The notes under the pieces: model-generated
Databases searched by the model: none
What the model saw: the letters and a program-made list of their open reading frames with translations, nothing else
Told to the model about the DNA's origin: nothing
Position numbers and translations under genes: made by a program
Assembly (NCBI GenBank): GCA_031291095.1
Contig: JARLJR010000104.1
Location: 1-50,294 of the forward strand
Source: Legionella sp.
Lineage (GTDB): Bacteria; Pseudomonadota; Gammaproteobacteria; Legionellales; Legionellaceae
Length of the DNA: 50,294 bases
Direction of reading: 5' to 3'
Part shown: one piece after another, positions 34,707 through 44,052 of the stretch
How positions within the stretch are numbered: position 1 is the first letter of the stretch
Layout: each line of letters starts with the position of its first letter

Positions 34707-35501
34707 ATGGATTTGCAACTAAAGGGAAAAACAGCGTTGGTTACTGGTTCTACTGCAGGTATTGGTTTAGCAATCGCTGCATTTTTAGCTCGGGAAGGAG
34801 CCTCTGTCATTATTAATGGACGCTCAGAAGCGCGCGTGCAACAGGCTATAAAAAATATAAAAGAACACTCTCCAAATGCAGATTTAATCTCTGCCCCAGC
34901 TGATTTGAGCAATATTAAAGAAGTAGAGAATCTTCTTCGTCAAATACCTACTGTAGATATTCTAGTTAATAACGTAGGTATTTATGAAACAAAACCCTTT
35001 ACAGAAATTACTGATGAAGAATGGCTGCATCTATTTGATGTGAACGTCATGAGCGGGATTCGTTTAAGCAGACATTATATTACTCCAATGCTGCAAAAGA
35101 ATTGGGGAAGAGTTCTTTTTATCTCTAGTGAATCTGGTTTACAAATTCCAGGGGACATGGTGCATTATGGAATGACTAAAACAGCACAGCTAGCTGTTGC
35201 GCGCGGTATCGCTGAAACTACTGCTGGAACTAATGTTACTGTAAACTCGGTGTTGCCAGGACCAACCAGCAGTGAAGGAGTGAGTGAGTTTGTGACGAAT
35301 ATGGGAAAACAGCAAAATAAATCTGCAGCGCAAATTGAACAAGAGTTCTTTGCCCAGATAAGACCTACATCCTTAATCAAGCGTTTCGCCACCGCTGAAG
35401 AAGTAGCCAATATGGTTGTGTTTTTATGTAGCCCCCTTTCATCGGCTACTAATGGTGCATCAATTCGGGTTGATGGTGGCGTAGTTCGTTCAATTGCCTA
35501 A
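34707..35501 (+). CDS. SDR family oxidoreductase
   Basis: A 264-residue classical short-chain dehydrogenase: NAD(P)-binding TGSTAGIGLAIA (about 14-25), NNVGIYE, catalytic Ser in FISSESG, and Tyr/Lys in HYGMTKTAQLA. The C-terminal VDGGVVRS is typical of 3-ketoacyl reductase-like SDRs. AAGGAG 8 nt before ATG 34707. The substrate is unknown. A long hairpin terminator follows. Confidence 0.92.
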   Translation: MDLQLKGKTALVTGSTAGIGLAIAAFLAREGASVIINGRSEARVQQAIKNIKEHSPNADLISAPADLSNIKEVENLLRQIPTVDILVNNVGIYETKPFTEITDEEWLHLFDVNVMSGIRLSRHYITPMLQKNWGRVLFISSESGLQIPGDMVHYGMTKTAQLAVARGIAETTAGTNVTVNSVLPGPTSSEGVSEFVTNMGKQQNKSAAQIEQEFFAQIRPTSLIKRFATAEEVANMVVFLCSPLSSATNGASIRVDGGVVRSIA

Positions 35502-35532
35502 CATCAACCAAACAGCCAGCTCTTTAAATCGT

Positions 35533-35564
35533 CAAGGAAGAATGGAGTCGTCCATTCTTCCTTG
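35533..35564 (+). terminator. Perfect 14-bp hairpin after the SDR gene
   Basis: CAAGGAAGAATGGA (35533-35546), loop GTCG, TCCATTCTTCCTTG (35551-35564), 31 bp after the SDR stop. No clean T-run follows. The rest of the gap up to 35868 shows no gene. Confidence 0.6.
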
Positions 35565-35868
35565 TATCCTATATCTATCAAGCTCAAGGCGGCACCCAGG
35601 CATTGAATGGTTCTCTAAAATGAAGCTTCTGCTAGACGCTGGTCATAGTTCCCAATTTGACACCCATAATTTAGTTTAAAAATTAACGCTAAGATCAATG
35701 TAAAAAAAGTGATTATTAGTTAAAATGCAAGGCCATTTTTTAAACAATCCTTTTAGGATCCAGCAAATGCTCATTGCTCGCTTCAATTTTCCTGGTTACC
35801 AGATTAATATTCATAATATAAATTTGATATTCAAAGATGATCTAGAGGCGTAGAAGGGATTAAAGTTT

Positions 35869-36576
35869 ATGTTCAATATCTTTTTACAATTGATTTTAGC
35901 ACTTACCTTCATTGCTGTACTGTGTTTTGCTACATATAAGGTAACCGTTCTTTTAGGTGCTAAATTGATTGATTTAACGTTTAAATCAATCAATTTTTGT
36001 AGAGGAGTATGTGTTTTTTTAGCCTTATGCTTTTTCCTGGTTGGCGTGCTTTCATACCAAGACTTTATCACGCAAACAGGGCCTGATTTGTCGAGGTTTT
36101 TTCCTTTATTTTGTGTGTGTGGTGGGTTTTTCTTGTTTTTATCATTGCGCGTCAGGCAAATGTCGTCTGTGCATTGCGATAAAGTGGTTCATGATACGCT
36201 ATCTCAGTGGGAGGGATGGATCGAAATTGTAAATACCAATTACCACTCATTGCTGTTTGGAAAAATTCTTTATCGCACTGATGGGATAGCCGTGGGCGTC
36301 GGTGTTCTTGTGAAGGAATATTTGCCCCCCTTGCTTTTTTCCGACATCGTAGAAAAAATAAAACCACAATTTCTCGATGGACATGGGCCTATATGTAGAT
36401 TTTGCATCGATTTTTTAGGACAAGACGTGAATTACACTGAGTTCAAAGATATCGAGCTGCGGGAAAAGCTTAGGCCTTATATGTCTGAGCACTCAAAAAT
36501 CAAACTCCTGGTAGGCCTTAATTCAAATGAGTTTGTTCTTATTGATAATAAGGAAGGAGAAAAGGATTTCGATTGA
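35869..36576 (+). CDS. Hypothetical inner-membrane protein
   Basis: A 235-residue protein with three hydrophobic segments (about 3-28, 45-62, 75-91) and a soluble C-terminal domain of about 140 residues containing paired cysteines (GPICRFCIDF). No family is recognised. The region may act as a membrane-anchored cytosolic domain. The gene converges with the permease gene; the terminator at 36617 serves the permease. Confidence 0.7.
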   Translation: MFNIFLQLILALTFIAVLCFATYKVTVLLGAKLIDLTFKSINFCRGVCVFLALCFFLVGVLSYQDFITQTGPDLSRFFPLFCVCGGFFLFLSLRVRQMSSVHCDKVVHDTLSQWEGWIEIVNTNYHSLLFGKILYRTDGIAVGVGVLVKEYLPPLLFSDIVEKIKPQFLDGHGPICRFCIDFLGQDVNYTEFKDIELREKLRPYMSEHSKIKLLVGLNSNEFVLIDNKEGEKDFD

Positions 36577-36616
36577 TGAGGGAAGCCATACAGATCTAAT
36601 TATTAAGCATTTGATA

Positions 36617-36647
36617 CAAAAAAATCCCTCACTATCATAGTTAGGGG
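36617..36647 (-). terminator. Intrinsic terminator of the AI-2E-type permease gene
   Basis: On the minus strand CCCT-A-ACTA / TAGT-G-AGGG (one mismatch, loop TGA) is followed by ATTTTTTTG. It lies 7 bp beyond the stop at 36654. Confidence 0.75.
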
Positions 36648-36653
36648 CTAATG

Positions 36654-37691
36654 TTATGGCGGTGGATTACCAATAAGATAGCCTATTGGTTTAAGCGCTG
36701 TAATGTTATCGCAAATTACTTTTAGAATGGCAAGTACAGGCAAAGCAAACATAATTCCTGTGAAGCCCAATAATAGCCCACCTATAATAAGCCCTAAAAT
36801 CGCAGCAAATGGATTGATACTTACTTGTCTGCCAACAATGTTTGGCGTGAGAAAATTACCTTCAATAAATTGCACCAACATAAAAACAAGAAGTACTCCT
36901 AAAGGATACCAAAAGGAATTTTTTGTAACGAGAGCAAAGACTATTGGCAGAAGCGCACCTAATAAAATTCCAATGTAGGGTATCAAAGTAAGCACAGCCG
37001 CCATGACGCCAAAAAATAGAGCATTGGCAATGCCTAAAGCATAAAGACCTAATATATTAAGGGTGGCTACAATTAAGATGACCAATAAAACGCCTAAAAC
37101 ATAGCTACTCACCACCGTTTGAATCATGTTCAGAATCTTGGATAGTTTTGCATGGTCCTGCGATTTAACAATTTTGTATAAAAAGGAAACAAGGAATGAC
37201 CGATAATAAAGAATGAAAAATAAGGAAATAATAAAAATAACAAACGACGTTATAAAATTAGTTGTTGCGTGAAGAGTACTATTTACAAAAGATACACTAT
37301 TTTTTAAAAGGGCATTGAGCGCATCTTTCAATAAAGAAATTTGTTGCTCCAAACTAATACCTAAAAGGTCGGTCAACCAATTTTGTATTTTTCCCGGTAC
37401 CCCATTAAACGTTCCACTAATGGAGCGCATCTCAAAATCAATATTTCTTAACTGAGATGAGAAAAAAATGGCAAGGCCAAAAAAAACCAAGATAAATAAC
37501 ATCAAAGATATAAAAGTGCTTCCCAATCGAGGAACTTTAATATATTCCAATTTTTTAGCGAAAGGCCTTAATACTAAAGCAACAATAAAAGCGGCTAATA
37601 AAGGATTAAATAAACTTGTTGAATTAACTAAGAGATACCCTGTCAATAAAATACTGCCTAAGGTATAAAAGTATTTTGTTATAAAGCTCAT
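36654..37691 (-). CDS. AI-2E family (PerM-like) membrane transporter
   Basis: A 345-residue protein with about eight membrane segments in the arrangement of the AI-2 exporter/PerM family (PF01594). The signature C-terminal half is GVMAAVLTLIPYIGILLGALLP, LVQFIEGNFLTPNIVGRQVSINPFAAILGLIIGG and LLGFTGIMFALPVLAILKVI. Substrates in the family vary (autoinducer-2, ions). Monocistronic. Confidence 0.9.
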   Translation of the reverse strand: MSFITKYFYTLGSILLTGYLLVNSTSLFNPLLAAFIVALVLRPFAKKLEYIKVPRLGSTFISLMLFILVFFGLAIFFSSQLRNIDFEMRSISGTFNGVPGKIQNWLTDLLGISLEQQISLLKDALNALLKNSVSFVNSTLHATTNFITSFVIFIISLFFILYYRSFLVSFLYKIVKSQDHAKLSKILNMIQTVVSSYVLGVLLVILIVATLNILGLYALGIANALFFGVMAAVLTLIPYIGILLGALLPIVFALVTKNSFWYPLGVLLVFMLVQFIEGNFLTPNIVGRQVSINPFAAILGLIIGGLLLGFTGIMFALPVLAILKVICDNITALKPIGYLIGNPPP

Positions 37692-38037
37692 TAAGGCATA
37701 TTCTCCATTAGCGATTATTGATGCATGGCTTTAAACATTTAATGCTCCAAAGGGAATAAATATTTATAAACGTACTACATACCCGTAGCCAATTAATAGA
37801 ATAACTTAAATCGATTTAACATTCAGCTAAGCGATAAATAGTCGTGTGATTCATTTCGAGATCGCGTTCACTCATCATTTCCTCCAATCCCTATAGTTAA
37901 TACCGTATTTACGGCATCAGCGGACATCATGTGCTTTTAAATGCCACCGTTCATCTCTATTTTGAGCCATGGGAGGCTCGTATTGTTTTTTGCCTTTCAG
38001 TTAGGAGCACGCAACAGCAAAGCATGCCCCTTGATGT
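37692..38037. other. Non-coding gap with R2-like hairpin (copy 4, 37901-37915)
   Basis: TACCGTA-TT-TACGGCA, a shortened and degenerate R2 palindrome, lies 123 bp downstream of the large helical gene (minus strand). No coding remnant is recognised elsewhere in the gap. Confidence 0.4.
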
Positions 38038-40263
38038 TTATTGCAGGGCAGGATCAAGATTTTCCTCATCAGATGGTCCCTGTTGAGTGGCAGTTGATGA
38101 TGCGAAAAACGAATTAACATTAGAAGATTGTGGGATCTTAACTTCGTTAGTTGTTGATGCCTGAATCATCTCCTGTTTCAACCGCTCAAGTTCCGCCCCA
38201 ATTACTACAGGCACATCAAAATCAGCAAATCCAGCTTGGATAAAAGCAGTTAAATGCGAATCTTCTATGCCCTCAAATAAGGAATGAAACTCAGTAAACA
38301 TCAGTTCAGTCACGGTTGGTAATAAGCTATTTACTACCTGAGTTAACGATTGTTCCTTAATTATCTTTTCAATTAAATCATGGTCTTTGTTGGCCATTAA
38401 ATGCTGTAAAACTTGTTCTTTAATAACCCGCGGTAATTTCAAACTTGCAGTTCCCATAGTAATAAACTTAAGTGCTACCACTGGAGAAATGCTAACCATT
38501 TTTTCCATTAATTTATTAAACGCTCCTGGTTCACAAATATACAAATCTTCGGATGCCTTATTATCAACCCCTGATGCGTTTAAATTATAACCCCGCTGTA
38601 TTTCATATAATGCGTTCATTAGCTCATTCTGAGCATCGACCAAATTGCCTATGCGGTTACTATCATCCTGAATGGCAAACCAGACTAACAACAACAGTTG
38701 GCGCACATTGATTTTAGAGCGTGGCTCAATATAGCTAAACTCCTCTTCAAGCAACCTTGTCAAAGCAGACGCTGCTGCTCGACTGATTAATACATTAGGA
38801 TCAAGCGATTTTCCCCAAACAACTAAATCAGCAAGAGCTTTGGTGTAACTCTCTTCATCTTCTAGTTTATCTTGATATAACTGAGCTAACTCTAAGGCTG
38901 ATTCAGCTGCAGATTTATGAATACTGGTAGCGTGAGTATTTTGAGCAGTATTTAAAGGGGCGGGCTCCACTACTGGCTCTAAAGCCATAATAAATTGTTG
39001 AATGAACTGAGAAAGTGCTCTATTAATGCTTTTTTTAATCAGTTCTAGCCGTTCTATTGCCGAAAACTGGGGAACGGGGCTATGTGGATTCTCGCCTTGC
39101 CAAAGCTCTATAAGCTGTTGCTCTTGTGAATTAACACGCATTAACTCGATAAGTTGATCAATTACTTGTTGGGTTAACAGAAGTGGAGGGATTTGCTCGA
39201 GAAACCCCTGAGCAGTTCCATCGACATAAGGTAAAAAAGCTATTAAATTAGTAAAATTCGCTTGATTTACTAAAGGGTCTGGGAGCAGAGTAAAAACGGT
39301 CTCGTACCATGGATGAATGAATTGACTCGTAGCATCAAATACTGCGGTGGCATTTGCTAAGGTAAGTAATTGATGCGTGTGCAAATAGCTAAAAATACCC
39401 AGCAGAAAATTAGGTGATTGATGGAAACATATTAACCTTATACTGTCTGCATTTTCTAAGGTTAACATCTTGAATTCTATCAACCTTTCAAAAGGGGAAT
39501 GAATGCCTAATGCCCTACTCTTTAATAACCACTCTACTCGCTCGGTAGTTAGTAAATGTTCCCCTTCTAATAGTGCAATACTATTTTTAAAATTACTGAA
39601 ATAGGTCCTTGCTTGCCCCAGATTTAGGCAATTATCGGCCAGTAAAGCCTGAATGATATTTTGCGAGATCTGAATGTCTTTTCGCATCAGAAGAGTTAAT
39701 GCAGTCTCATACACCGCTAAATGATGATCTGGACAATCAAGCAAATAACCGATATTAGTTGGGTTAAGCGTATGTGTCGCGTTCAGAGTACGCATTATCG
39801 AACCCAACCACATTGAACTATTGTTTATTACCGCATCCAGTAGCATTGGGTCATTAATATGATTGCGATACAATAAGTAAATAAGCTGCGCTGTTCGATT
39901 TGGATCATCACTTGCCATTGCCATAATGAACGTATCTTTAGTAAAGAATTCATCCAAATATTCTTTTACATCCCGTAGAGTGAGAATAACAAATGCTTTA
40001 TCGAAGCACTCATCTAACAAATCGCATATTTGGTTAAATAAATTCTTCAACCAAACCTTTTCACCAAGCTTTTCTTGCTCATAAGAGCTGGTTACGATAT
40101 AAGCTATTTCTAAAATTTGTTTCGGTTCTAATGACCAATCCTGCTCCTCATTAGGTTGCCTTATACCGTCGAACAAAGCGTGTAATTCCTCTGACATTGG
40201 TGTGTGGTGTTTCGTGTCAATTAAGCTAATAACTTTTTTAAATTGTGAATAAAGCATGAACAA
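38038..40263 (-). CDS. Large helical repeat protein; effector candidate
   Basis: A 741-residue, Leu-rich, almost all-helical protein. Residues ~90-350 look like degenerate ~35-residue helical repeats (e.g. LLDCPDHHLAVYETALTLLM; ALLADNCLNLGQARTYFSNF), recalling ankyrin/HEAT-like solenoids but without their consensus. The tail is acidic and polar (TQQGPSDEENLDPALQ), compatible with a translocation signal. No enzyme motif. Its 3' and 5' gaps each carry an R2 hairpin. Confidence 0.8.
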   Translation of the reverse strand: MFMLYSQFKKVISLIDTKHHTPMSEELHALFDGIRQPNEEQDWSLEPKQILEIAYIVTSSYEQEKLGEKVWLKNLFNQICDLLDECFDKAFVILTLRDVKEYLDEFFTKDTFIMAMASDDPNRTAQLIYLLYRNHINDPMLLDAVINNSSMWLGSIMRTLNATHTLNPTNIGYLLDCPDHHLAVYETALTLLMRKDIQISQNIIQALLADNCLNLGQARTYFSNFKNSIALLEGEHLLTTERVEWLLKSRALGIHSPFERLIEFKMLTLENADSIRLICFHQSPNFLLGIFSYLHTHQLLTLANATAVFDATSQFIHPWYETVFTLLPDPLVNQANFTNLIAFLPYVDGTAQGFLEQIPPLLLTQQVIDQLIELMRVNSQEQQLIELWQGENPHSPVPQFSAIERLELIKKSINRALSQFIQQFIMALEPVVEPAPLNTAQNTHATSIHKSAAESALELAQLYQDKLEDEESYTKALADLVVWGKSLDPNVLISRAAASALTRLLEEEFSYIEPRSKINVRQLLLLVWFAIQDDSNRIGNLVDAQNELMNALYEIQRGYNLNASGVDNKASEDLYICEPGAFNKLMEKMVSISPVVALKFITMGTASLKLPRVIKEQVLQHLMANKDHDLIEKIIKEQSLTQVVNSLLPTVTELMFTEFHSLFEGIEDSHLTAFIQAGFADFDVPVVIGAELERLKQEMIQASTTNEVKIPQSSNVNSFFASSTATQQGPSDEENLDPALQ

Positions 40264-40412
40264 ACCTCATAACAAAAGCAGGAAACAGAGAGCATAATCC
40301 CATATTAATGGGGCTTATGCATTCCAATGGGCGCATATTTTGAAAATCAATGGCGTCAGCCTTTAAAATTTCTTCATCTCGTATCATTTTATAACAGCTT
40401 AATATAAGTCAT

Positions 40413-40433
40413 ATACCGTATTTTTTACGGTAT
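40413..40433. repeat. R2 hairpin, copy 5
   Basis: ATACCGTA-TTTTT-TACGGTAT, the longest copy (8-bp arms). It lies 38 bp downstream of the small secreted protein (minus strand) and upstream of the 741-aa gene; probably a terminator between them. Confidence 0.6.
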
Positions 40434-40470
40434 AAAAAATTAAAACCCGGTTAGGATTTTATTGATGGCA

Positions 40471-40722
40471 TTATTGAGCAGTCATGGGAATTTTTTTACC
40501 TTGTTCATCAATGAGCTGTATCGGCGTATCATAAAAACTATGCCCACTCGTATAAGTTAATAGCTGAGGCACATTAAAACGTACCATCATTTTTTCGGCG
40601 AGATGACTAGCCATGAGAGGTTCTTTATGGATTTTAATCTTCTCTTTTGCAGGAGTCTCTGTTTCAAAAGAAGCGGCATAAACGTTTTGGGCAGAAATAA
40701 GGAGCGGTAATGCTACGAACAA
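40471..40722 (-). CDS. Small exported protein
   Basis: About 83 residues with a signal-peptide-like hydrophobic N-terminus cut after VYA, then a polar mature part of ~67 residues (KIKIHKEPLMASHLAEKMM... ending IPMTAQ). The start is uncertain: the codon at 40722 is TTG, and the frame stays open ~17 codons upstream with residues RNNRTSFVFG that would complete a signal peptide, but no ATG or GTG is available there. Possibly a non-canonical start. No family is recognised. Confidence 0.5.
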   Translation of the reverse strand: MFVALPLLISAQNVYAASFETETPAKEKIKIHKEPLMASHLAEKMMVRFNVPQLLTYTSGHSFYDTPIQLIDEQGKKIPMTAQ

Positions 40723-40927
40723 ACCAAATACAAATGATGTCCTATTGTTCCTTGTAAAAAATATCCTGAAATTTAGTGCAGTTTATTTCCGAACTGAAGA
40801 CACTCAGCCCCAAAGGGGCCTATCATCCCTTGGTGATTTATTACATAGAGGATAAAAATTTTTAAAAACACAAAACTTTACCCAGATTGCCAAAAATAAT
40901 CTAATCCAATTATTTCAATAAATTACA

Positions 40928-41113
40928 GTGAGCACGCAAGGCTCCATTAATAATTCCAATTTTATTTTTAATATTGATTTTGATTCATTCATCCCTGAAG
41001 AACAAAGTGAATCTACACGTCGATTTTTTCAGTTGCAAAAAGCTTTACTGAACAGTTCTATAGCCAAGCCAAGCAATTGTTTTGCGAATAAAATTAATCG
41101 GACACTTAATTGA
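40928..41113 (+). CDS. Short hypothetical ORF, possibly a gene fragment
   Basis: 61 codons from GTG 40928; FIFNIDFDSFIPEEQSESTR and the following residues look protein-like, but there is no ribosome-binding site, and it ends 28 bp before a mobile-element-like repeat, so it may be the stump of a longer gene. Confidence 0.3.
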   Translation: MSTQGSINNSNFIFNIDFDSFIPEEQSESTRRFFQLQKALLNSSIAKPSNCFANKINRTLN

Positions 41114-41140
41114 TGGAAGAATAAAGTATTTTTTTATTAG

Positions 41141-41329
41141 GGTGTGTTGGCAATTGCCCCCCACCACCTACGTGCCGCGGCTTGTCCACGGCAGCCAGAA
41201 GATGGTCAAATTAAGCACGTACTTAATTAACTTCTATAATGCATTGATGCTCGCCATGGCATGATCTGTATGAAGATATTTGTTGCTGATTAAGATCGTC
41301 TGGATGTGGAAGGCAATTGTCAACACGCC
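41141..41329. mobile_element. MITE-like element with imperfect terminal inverted repeats
   Basis: GGTGTGTTGGCAATTGCC (41141-41158) and GGCAATTGTCAACACGCC (41312-41329) are inverted repeats matching at 16 of 18 positions. The 153 bp between them encode no transposase but include a hairpin, TGCCGCGG-CTTGT-CCACGGCA (about 41171-41191, one mismatch). The size and structure fit a non-autonomous element mobilised by a larger IS. The target-site duplication is not clear. Confidence 0.5.
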
Positions 41330-41450
41330 TTGGTTTTTCAATGACGTATTTGCGGGCGAGTCACTTGCCTTTTGATAGCCCTAGTTAATGGTGTAATTTG
41401 ACATACTCAAGTAGAATTAGTTTTTAAGACCGGAAATGATGGTATTTTAA

Positions 41451-42740
41451 ATGGAGAGACATTTGTCAAAGAAAACACAACATGTTGTGATTATTGGATC
41501 AGGTTTTGGCGGATTAAATGCTGCAAAAATATTGGCAAATCAACCTGGATTTTCAGTCACTATTATTGATAAAACAAACCACCATCTATTTCAACCATTA
41601 TTATATCAAGTAGCCACTGCAGCCTTGTCTCCTAGAGATATTGCAGCTCCTATTCGCGAAATATTCCGATACAGTAAAAACGTCAAAACATTAATGGCCA
41701 CAGTGATCGCGATAAACAAAAATGATAAGGTCGTAACTCTTGATGATCACCAGAATATTTCCTATGACTATCTAATCGTTGCACCAGGATCGCGTCATTC
41801 CTATTTTGGTCAAAATCAGTGGGAAAAATTTGCTCCTGGGTTAAAGACCTTAAAAGACGCACTACGTGTTCGTGAAATGATATTAACTTCATTTGAGTTA
41901 GCAGAGAACACTACTGATGCATCACTCATTGAAAGTTTGTTAACGTTCATTGTTATCGGCGCAGGCCCAACAGGAATCGAAATGGCTGGTGCAATAGCTG
42001 AAATTGCGCATCAAAGTTTACAAAGTAATTTTCGATCGATTGATCCTAGTAATACCAAGGTTTACCTTATTGAGGGGGGGAATCAGGTCCTCAATAGTTA
42101 CCCTCAAAAATTAGCATCCTATGCACAACGTACTCTTGAAAAAAAGAGAGTAACGGTACTATTGAATACACGGGTCACGGAGATTACTGACGAAGGGGTA
42201 GCTTTTAGCGATCAATTTATTCCGGCGCACAACATCATTTGGGCGGCCGGCAATGAGGCATCTTCGCTATTAAAATCGCTTGATGTACCCTGCGATAAAT
42301 CGGGTCGAGTTATTGTTCAGTCCGATTTAAGTCTGGCTATGAATCCTGATGTGTTTGTAATTGGCGATGCAGCCAGCTTTCAAGAAAATAATCAGCCATT
42401 ACCGGCTATTGCCCCCGTTGCGTTGCAACAAGGTAAATTTGTGGGCAATTTAATCAGAAAACAATTCCCCGCGAATAATAGACCTGTTTTTCATTACAAA
42501 GATAAAGGTATGATGGCAAATATTGGCCGATTCAATGCGCTTGTATTATCGGGTCCTTTGCAATCCAGTGGCTTTTTTGCATGGCTAGCTTGGTGTTTTG
42601 TTCACATTTACTTTTTAATTGGTTTCAGAACTAAAATATTGGTCTTTATAGATTGGGTATTCTATTTTTTTAAAGGACAACGAAATGTACGCCTAATAGT
42701 CAGACCCGTGAAGACGAGAAAAAAGGAACCCCTCCCCTAG
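41451..42740 (+). CDS. ndh: Type II NADH dehydrogenase (NDH-2)
   Basis: A 429-residue membrane-associated flavoprotein that passes electrons from NADH to quinone without proton pumping. FAD-binding GSGFGGLNAAK near 17-27, quinone-site NHHLFQPLLYQVATAALSP (about 43-61), second nucleotide site IGAGPTGIEMAGAIAE (about 166-181), and the FAD-contacting IGDAASF and PAIAPVALQQGKF. A C-terminal hydrophobic/amphipathic stretch (WLAWCFVHIYFLIGF) anchors it. An alternative TTG start at 41463, with GGAGAG just upstream, is possible. The 5' gap holds the MITE-like element. Confidence 0.88.
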   Translation: MERHLSKKTQHVVIIGSGFGGLNAAKILANQPGFSVTIIDKTNHHLFQPLLYQVATAALSPRDIAAPIREIFRYSKNVKTLMATVIAINKNDKVVTLDDHQNISYDYLIVAPGSRHSYFGQNQWEKFAPGLKTLKDALRVREMILTSFELAENTTDASLIESLLTFIVIGAGPTGIEMAGAIAEIAHQSLQSNFRSIDPSNTKVYLIEGGNQVLNSYPQKLASYAQRTLEKKRVTVLLNTRVTEITDEGVAFSDQFIPAHNIIWAAGNEASSLLKSLDVPCDKSGRVIVQSDLSLAMNPDVFVIGDAASFQENNQPLPAIAPVALQQGKFVGNLIRKQFPANNRPVFHYKDKGMMANIGRFNALVLSGPLQSSGFFAWLAWCFVHIYFLIGFRTKILVFIDWVFYFFKGQRNVRLIVRPVKTRKKEPLP

Positions 42741-42761
42741 CATTACAAATTTAAGATTTAC

Positions 42762-42789
42762 TACCCATTATGTGTGCTAGCAATGGGTA
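42762..42789. terminator. 8-bp stem-loop after the NADH dehydrogenase gene
   Basis: TACCCATT (42762-42769) and AATGGGTA (42782-42789) with a 12-nt loop, 21 bp beyond the stop codon. No T-run. Probable 3' structure of the transcript. Confidence 0.45.
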
Positions 42790-42984
42790 ATACTATAACA
42801 TCCACATTCAAAAGCACCTAAGAATCAATAGGAACCGACTTTAAGCTTTGAATTTAAATATTTTTTTAGCTTGAGGTTAAACCCCATGATTCAAGACTAA
42901 CTGTTTCATTAATAATTACTTAATCTACCTGTAGTACAATTACCCAATTATTGTATTTATAACGCAATTAGGTTAAAGGAAATT

Positions 42985-43872
42985 ATGAAAAGAAAGCAGG
43001 CACTAACGGGATACGAACAACACTACTACAAAGAAGTTGGCAATAAAGTTATTCCTATCGAAGATCCTGAAGAACAAAAAAAAATTGATGCATTTATGCA
43101 AAAGCACAATTTTATTACTCCTCCATCCACGTCACGTGAGTCAGGTTTTTCCACTTATAGTTTTTATGGAAAATCCGTTAACGTAAATGGTTCCATGCTC
43201 AAAAAGAAAAAGATAGATAGCGATAGCGGCGATCATTATCTAATTTCACGAGCGCCTGAAGCTCCTAAATTACCTGTTTCCTGCTTAGCGTCAACAGAGC
43301 ATGTTATCGCCATGCAAGAACTTGTTGCCGACTTTAAATCAGAAGCTTTTCCCAAAACAAAACAGAATGTGATGTATCTGATTTCCTTATCCTGCAACGC
43401 TAAAAAAGTTAATATCCAAAACGAAAAAAAATCGATTTTAAAGCTCATAACTCAATATGATAAGGAAATTCTAAAGAAGGATGTGCATATTATTTACAAT
43501 AAAGAGAAAGCGGTATTTGAAATTACGGTGTCTACTCAAGCTGCTGACATTCAGTTACTTGTTCGGGCACTGACCAGTAAAACTCAATACAAGATTGTCG
43601 ACTGTGATTTTAAAGATATCCAATTAAATCAAGGAGTTTGTCTTGTTAAGAGCGATGCATCCAATCCAATTCACGCACTCGTTAATATTGCAGATTCTGA
43701 ACATGAAAAAGGATTCCTTGAGAGAGACGCTGGAACAACCTCTGGCAGTAATAATGAGTCTTATCAAGATAACAATTGGACATTTAATTTCTTTACAAGC
43801 TTGAACGATATGCGAAAAAAGACCAAATACCCTGAAAATACTCTTGCTATTAAAATTTTTAATGCGAAATAA
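42985..43872 (+). CDS. Orphan protein, 295 aa; effector candidate
   Basis: A soluble Lys/Ser-rich protein without recognised domains. AAAGGAAATT before ATG 42985 is a good ribosome-binding site. The N-terminal third is basic and polar (GSMLKKKKIDSDSGDHYL); the middle looks like an alpha/beta domain. The Asn/Ser-rich region near 250 is followed by WTFNFFTSLNDMRKK. The Legionella-style neighbourhood (kinase next door) is the only argument for secretion. Confidence 0.7.
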   Translation: MKRKQALTGYEQHYYKEVGNKVIPIEDPEEQKKIDAFMQKHNFITPPSTSRESGFSTYSFYGKSVNVNGSMLKKKKIDSDSGDHYLISRAPEAPKLPVSCLASTEHVIAMQELVADFKSEAFPKTKQNVMYLISLSCNAKKVNIQNEKKSILKLITQYDKEILKKDVHIIYNKEKAVFEITVSTQAADIQLLVRALTSKTQYKIVDCDFKDIQLNQGVCLVKSDASNPIHALVNIADSEHEKGFLERDAGTTSGSNNESYQDNNWTFNFFTSLNDMRKKTKYPENTLAIKIFNAK

Positions 43873-43988
43873 CCGTGGGAATCTAGGCCTCCTAAGGCCT
43901 GTCCCTGGACGCGGACAAGAACATAGTGTCACATAACTATCCACATATTTTATTGAAAACAAGTTCAATTGATGATTTATAACATAGG

Positions 43989-44021
43989 CTTAACTTTCTG
44001 TTAATAAAACATGCGTATAAT
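43989..44021 (+). promoter_or_regulatory. PmrA-like box and -10 element upstream of the kinase gene
   Basis: CTTAACTTT (43989-43997), CT, GTTAATAAA (44000-44008) resembles the PmrA tandem consensus known from Legionella effectors (cTTAATatT, 2 bp, cTTAATatT). A perfect TATAAT follows at 44016-44021, about 32 bp before ATG 44053. This suggests control by the PmrAB two-component system. Confidence 0.45.
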
Positions 44022-44052
44022 CTAGTCATAGAGAACAAAATAGATAAATATT

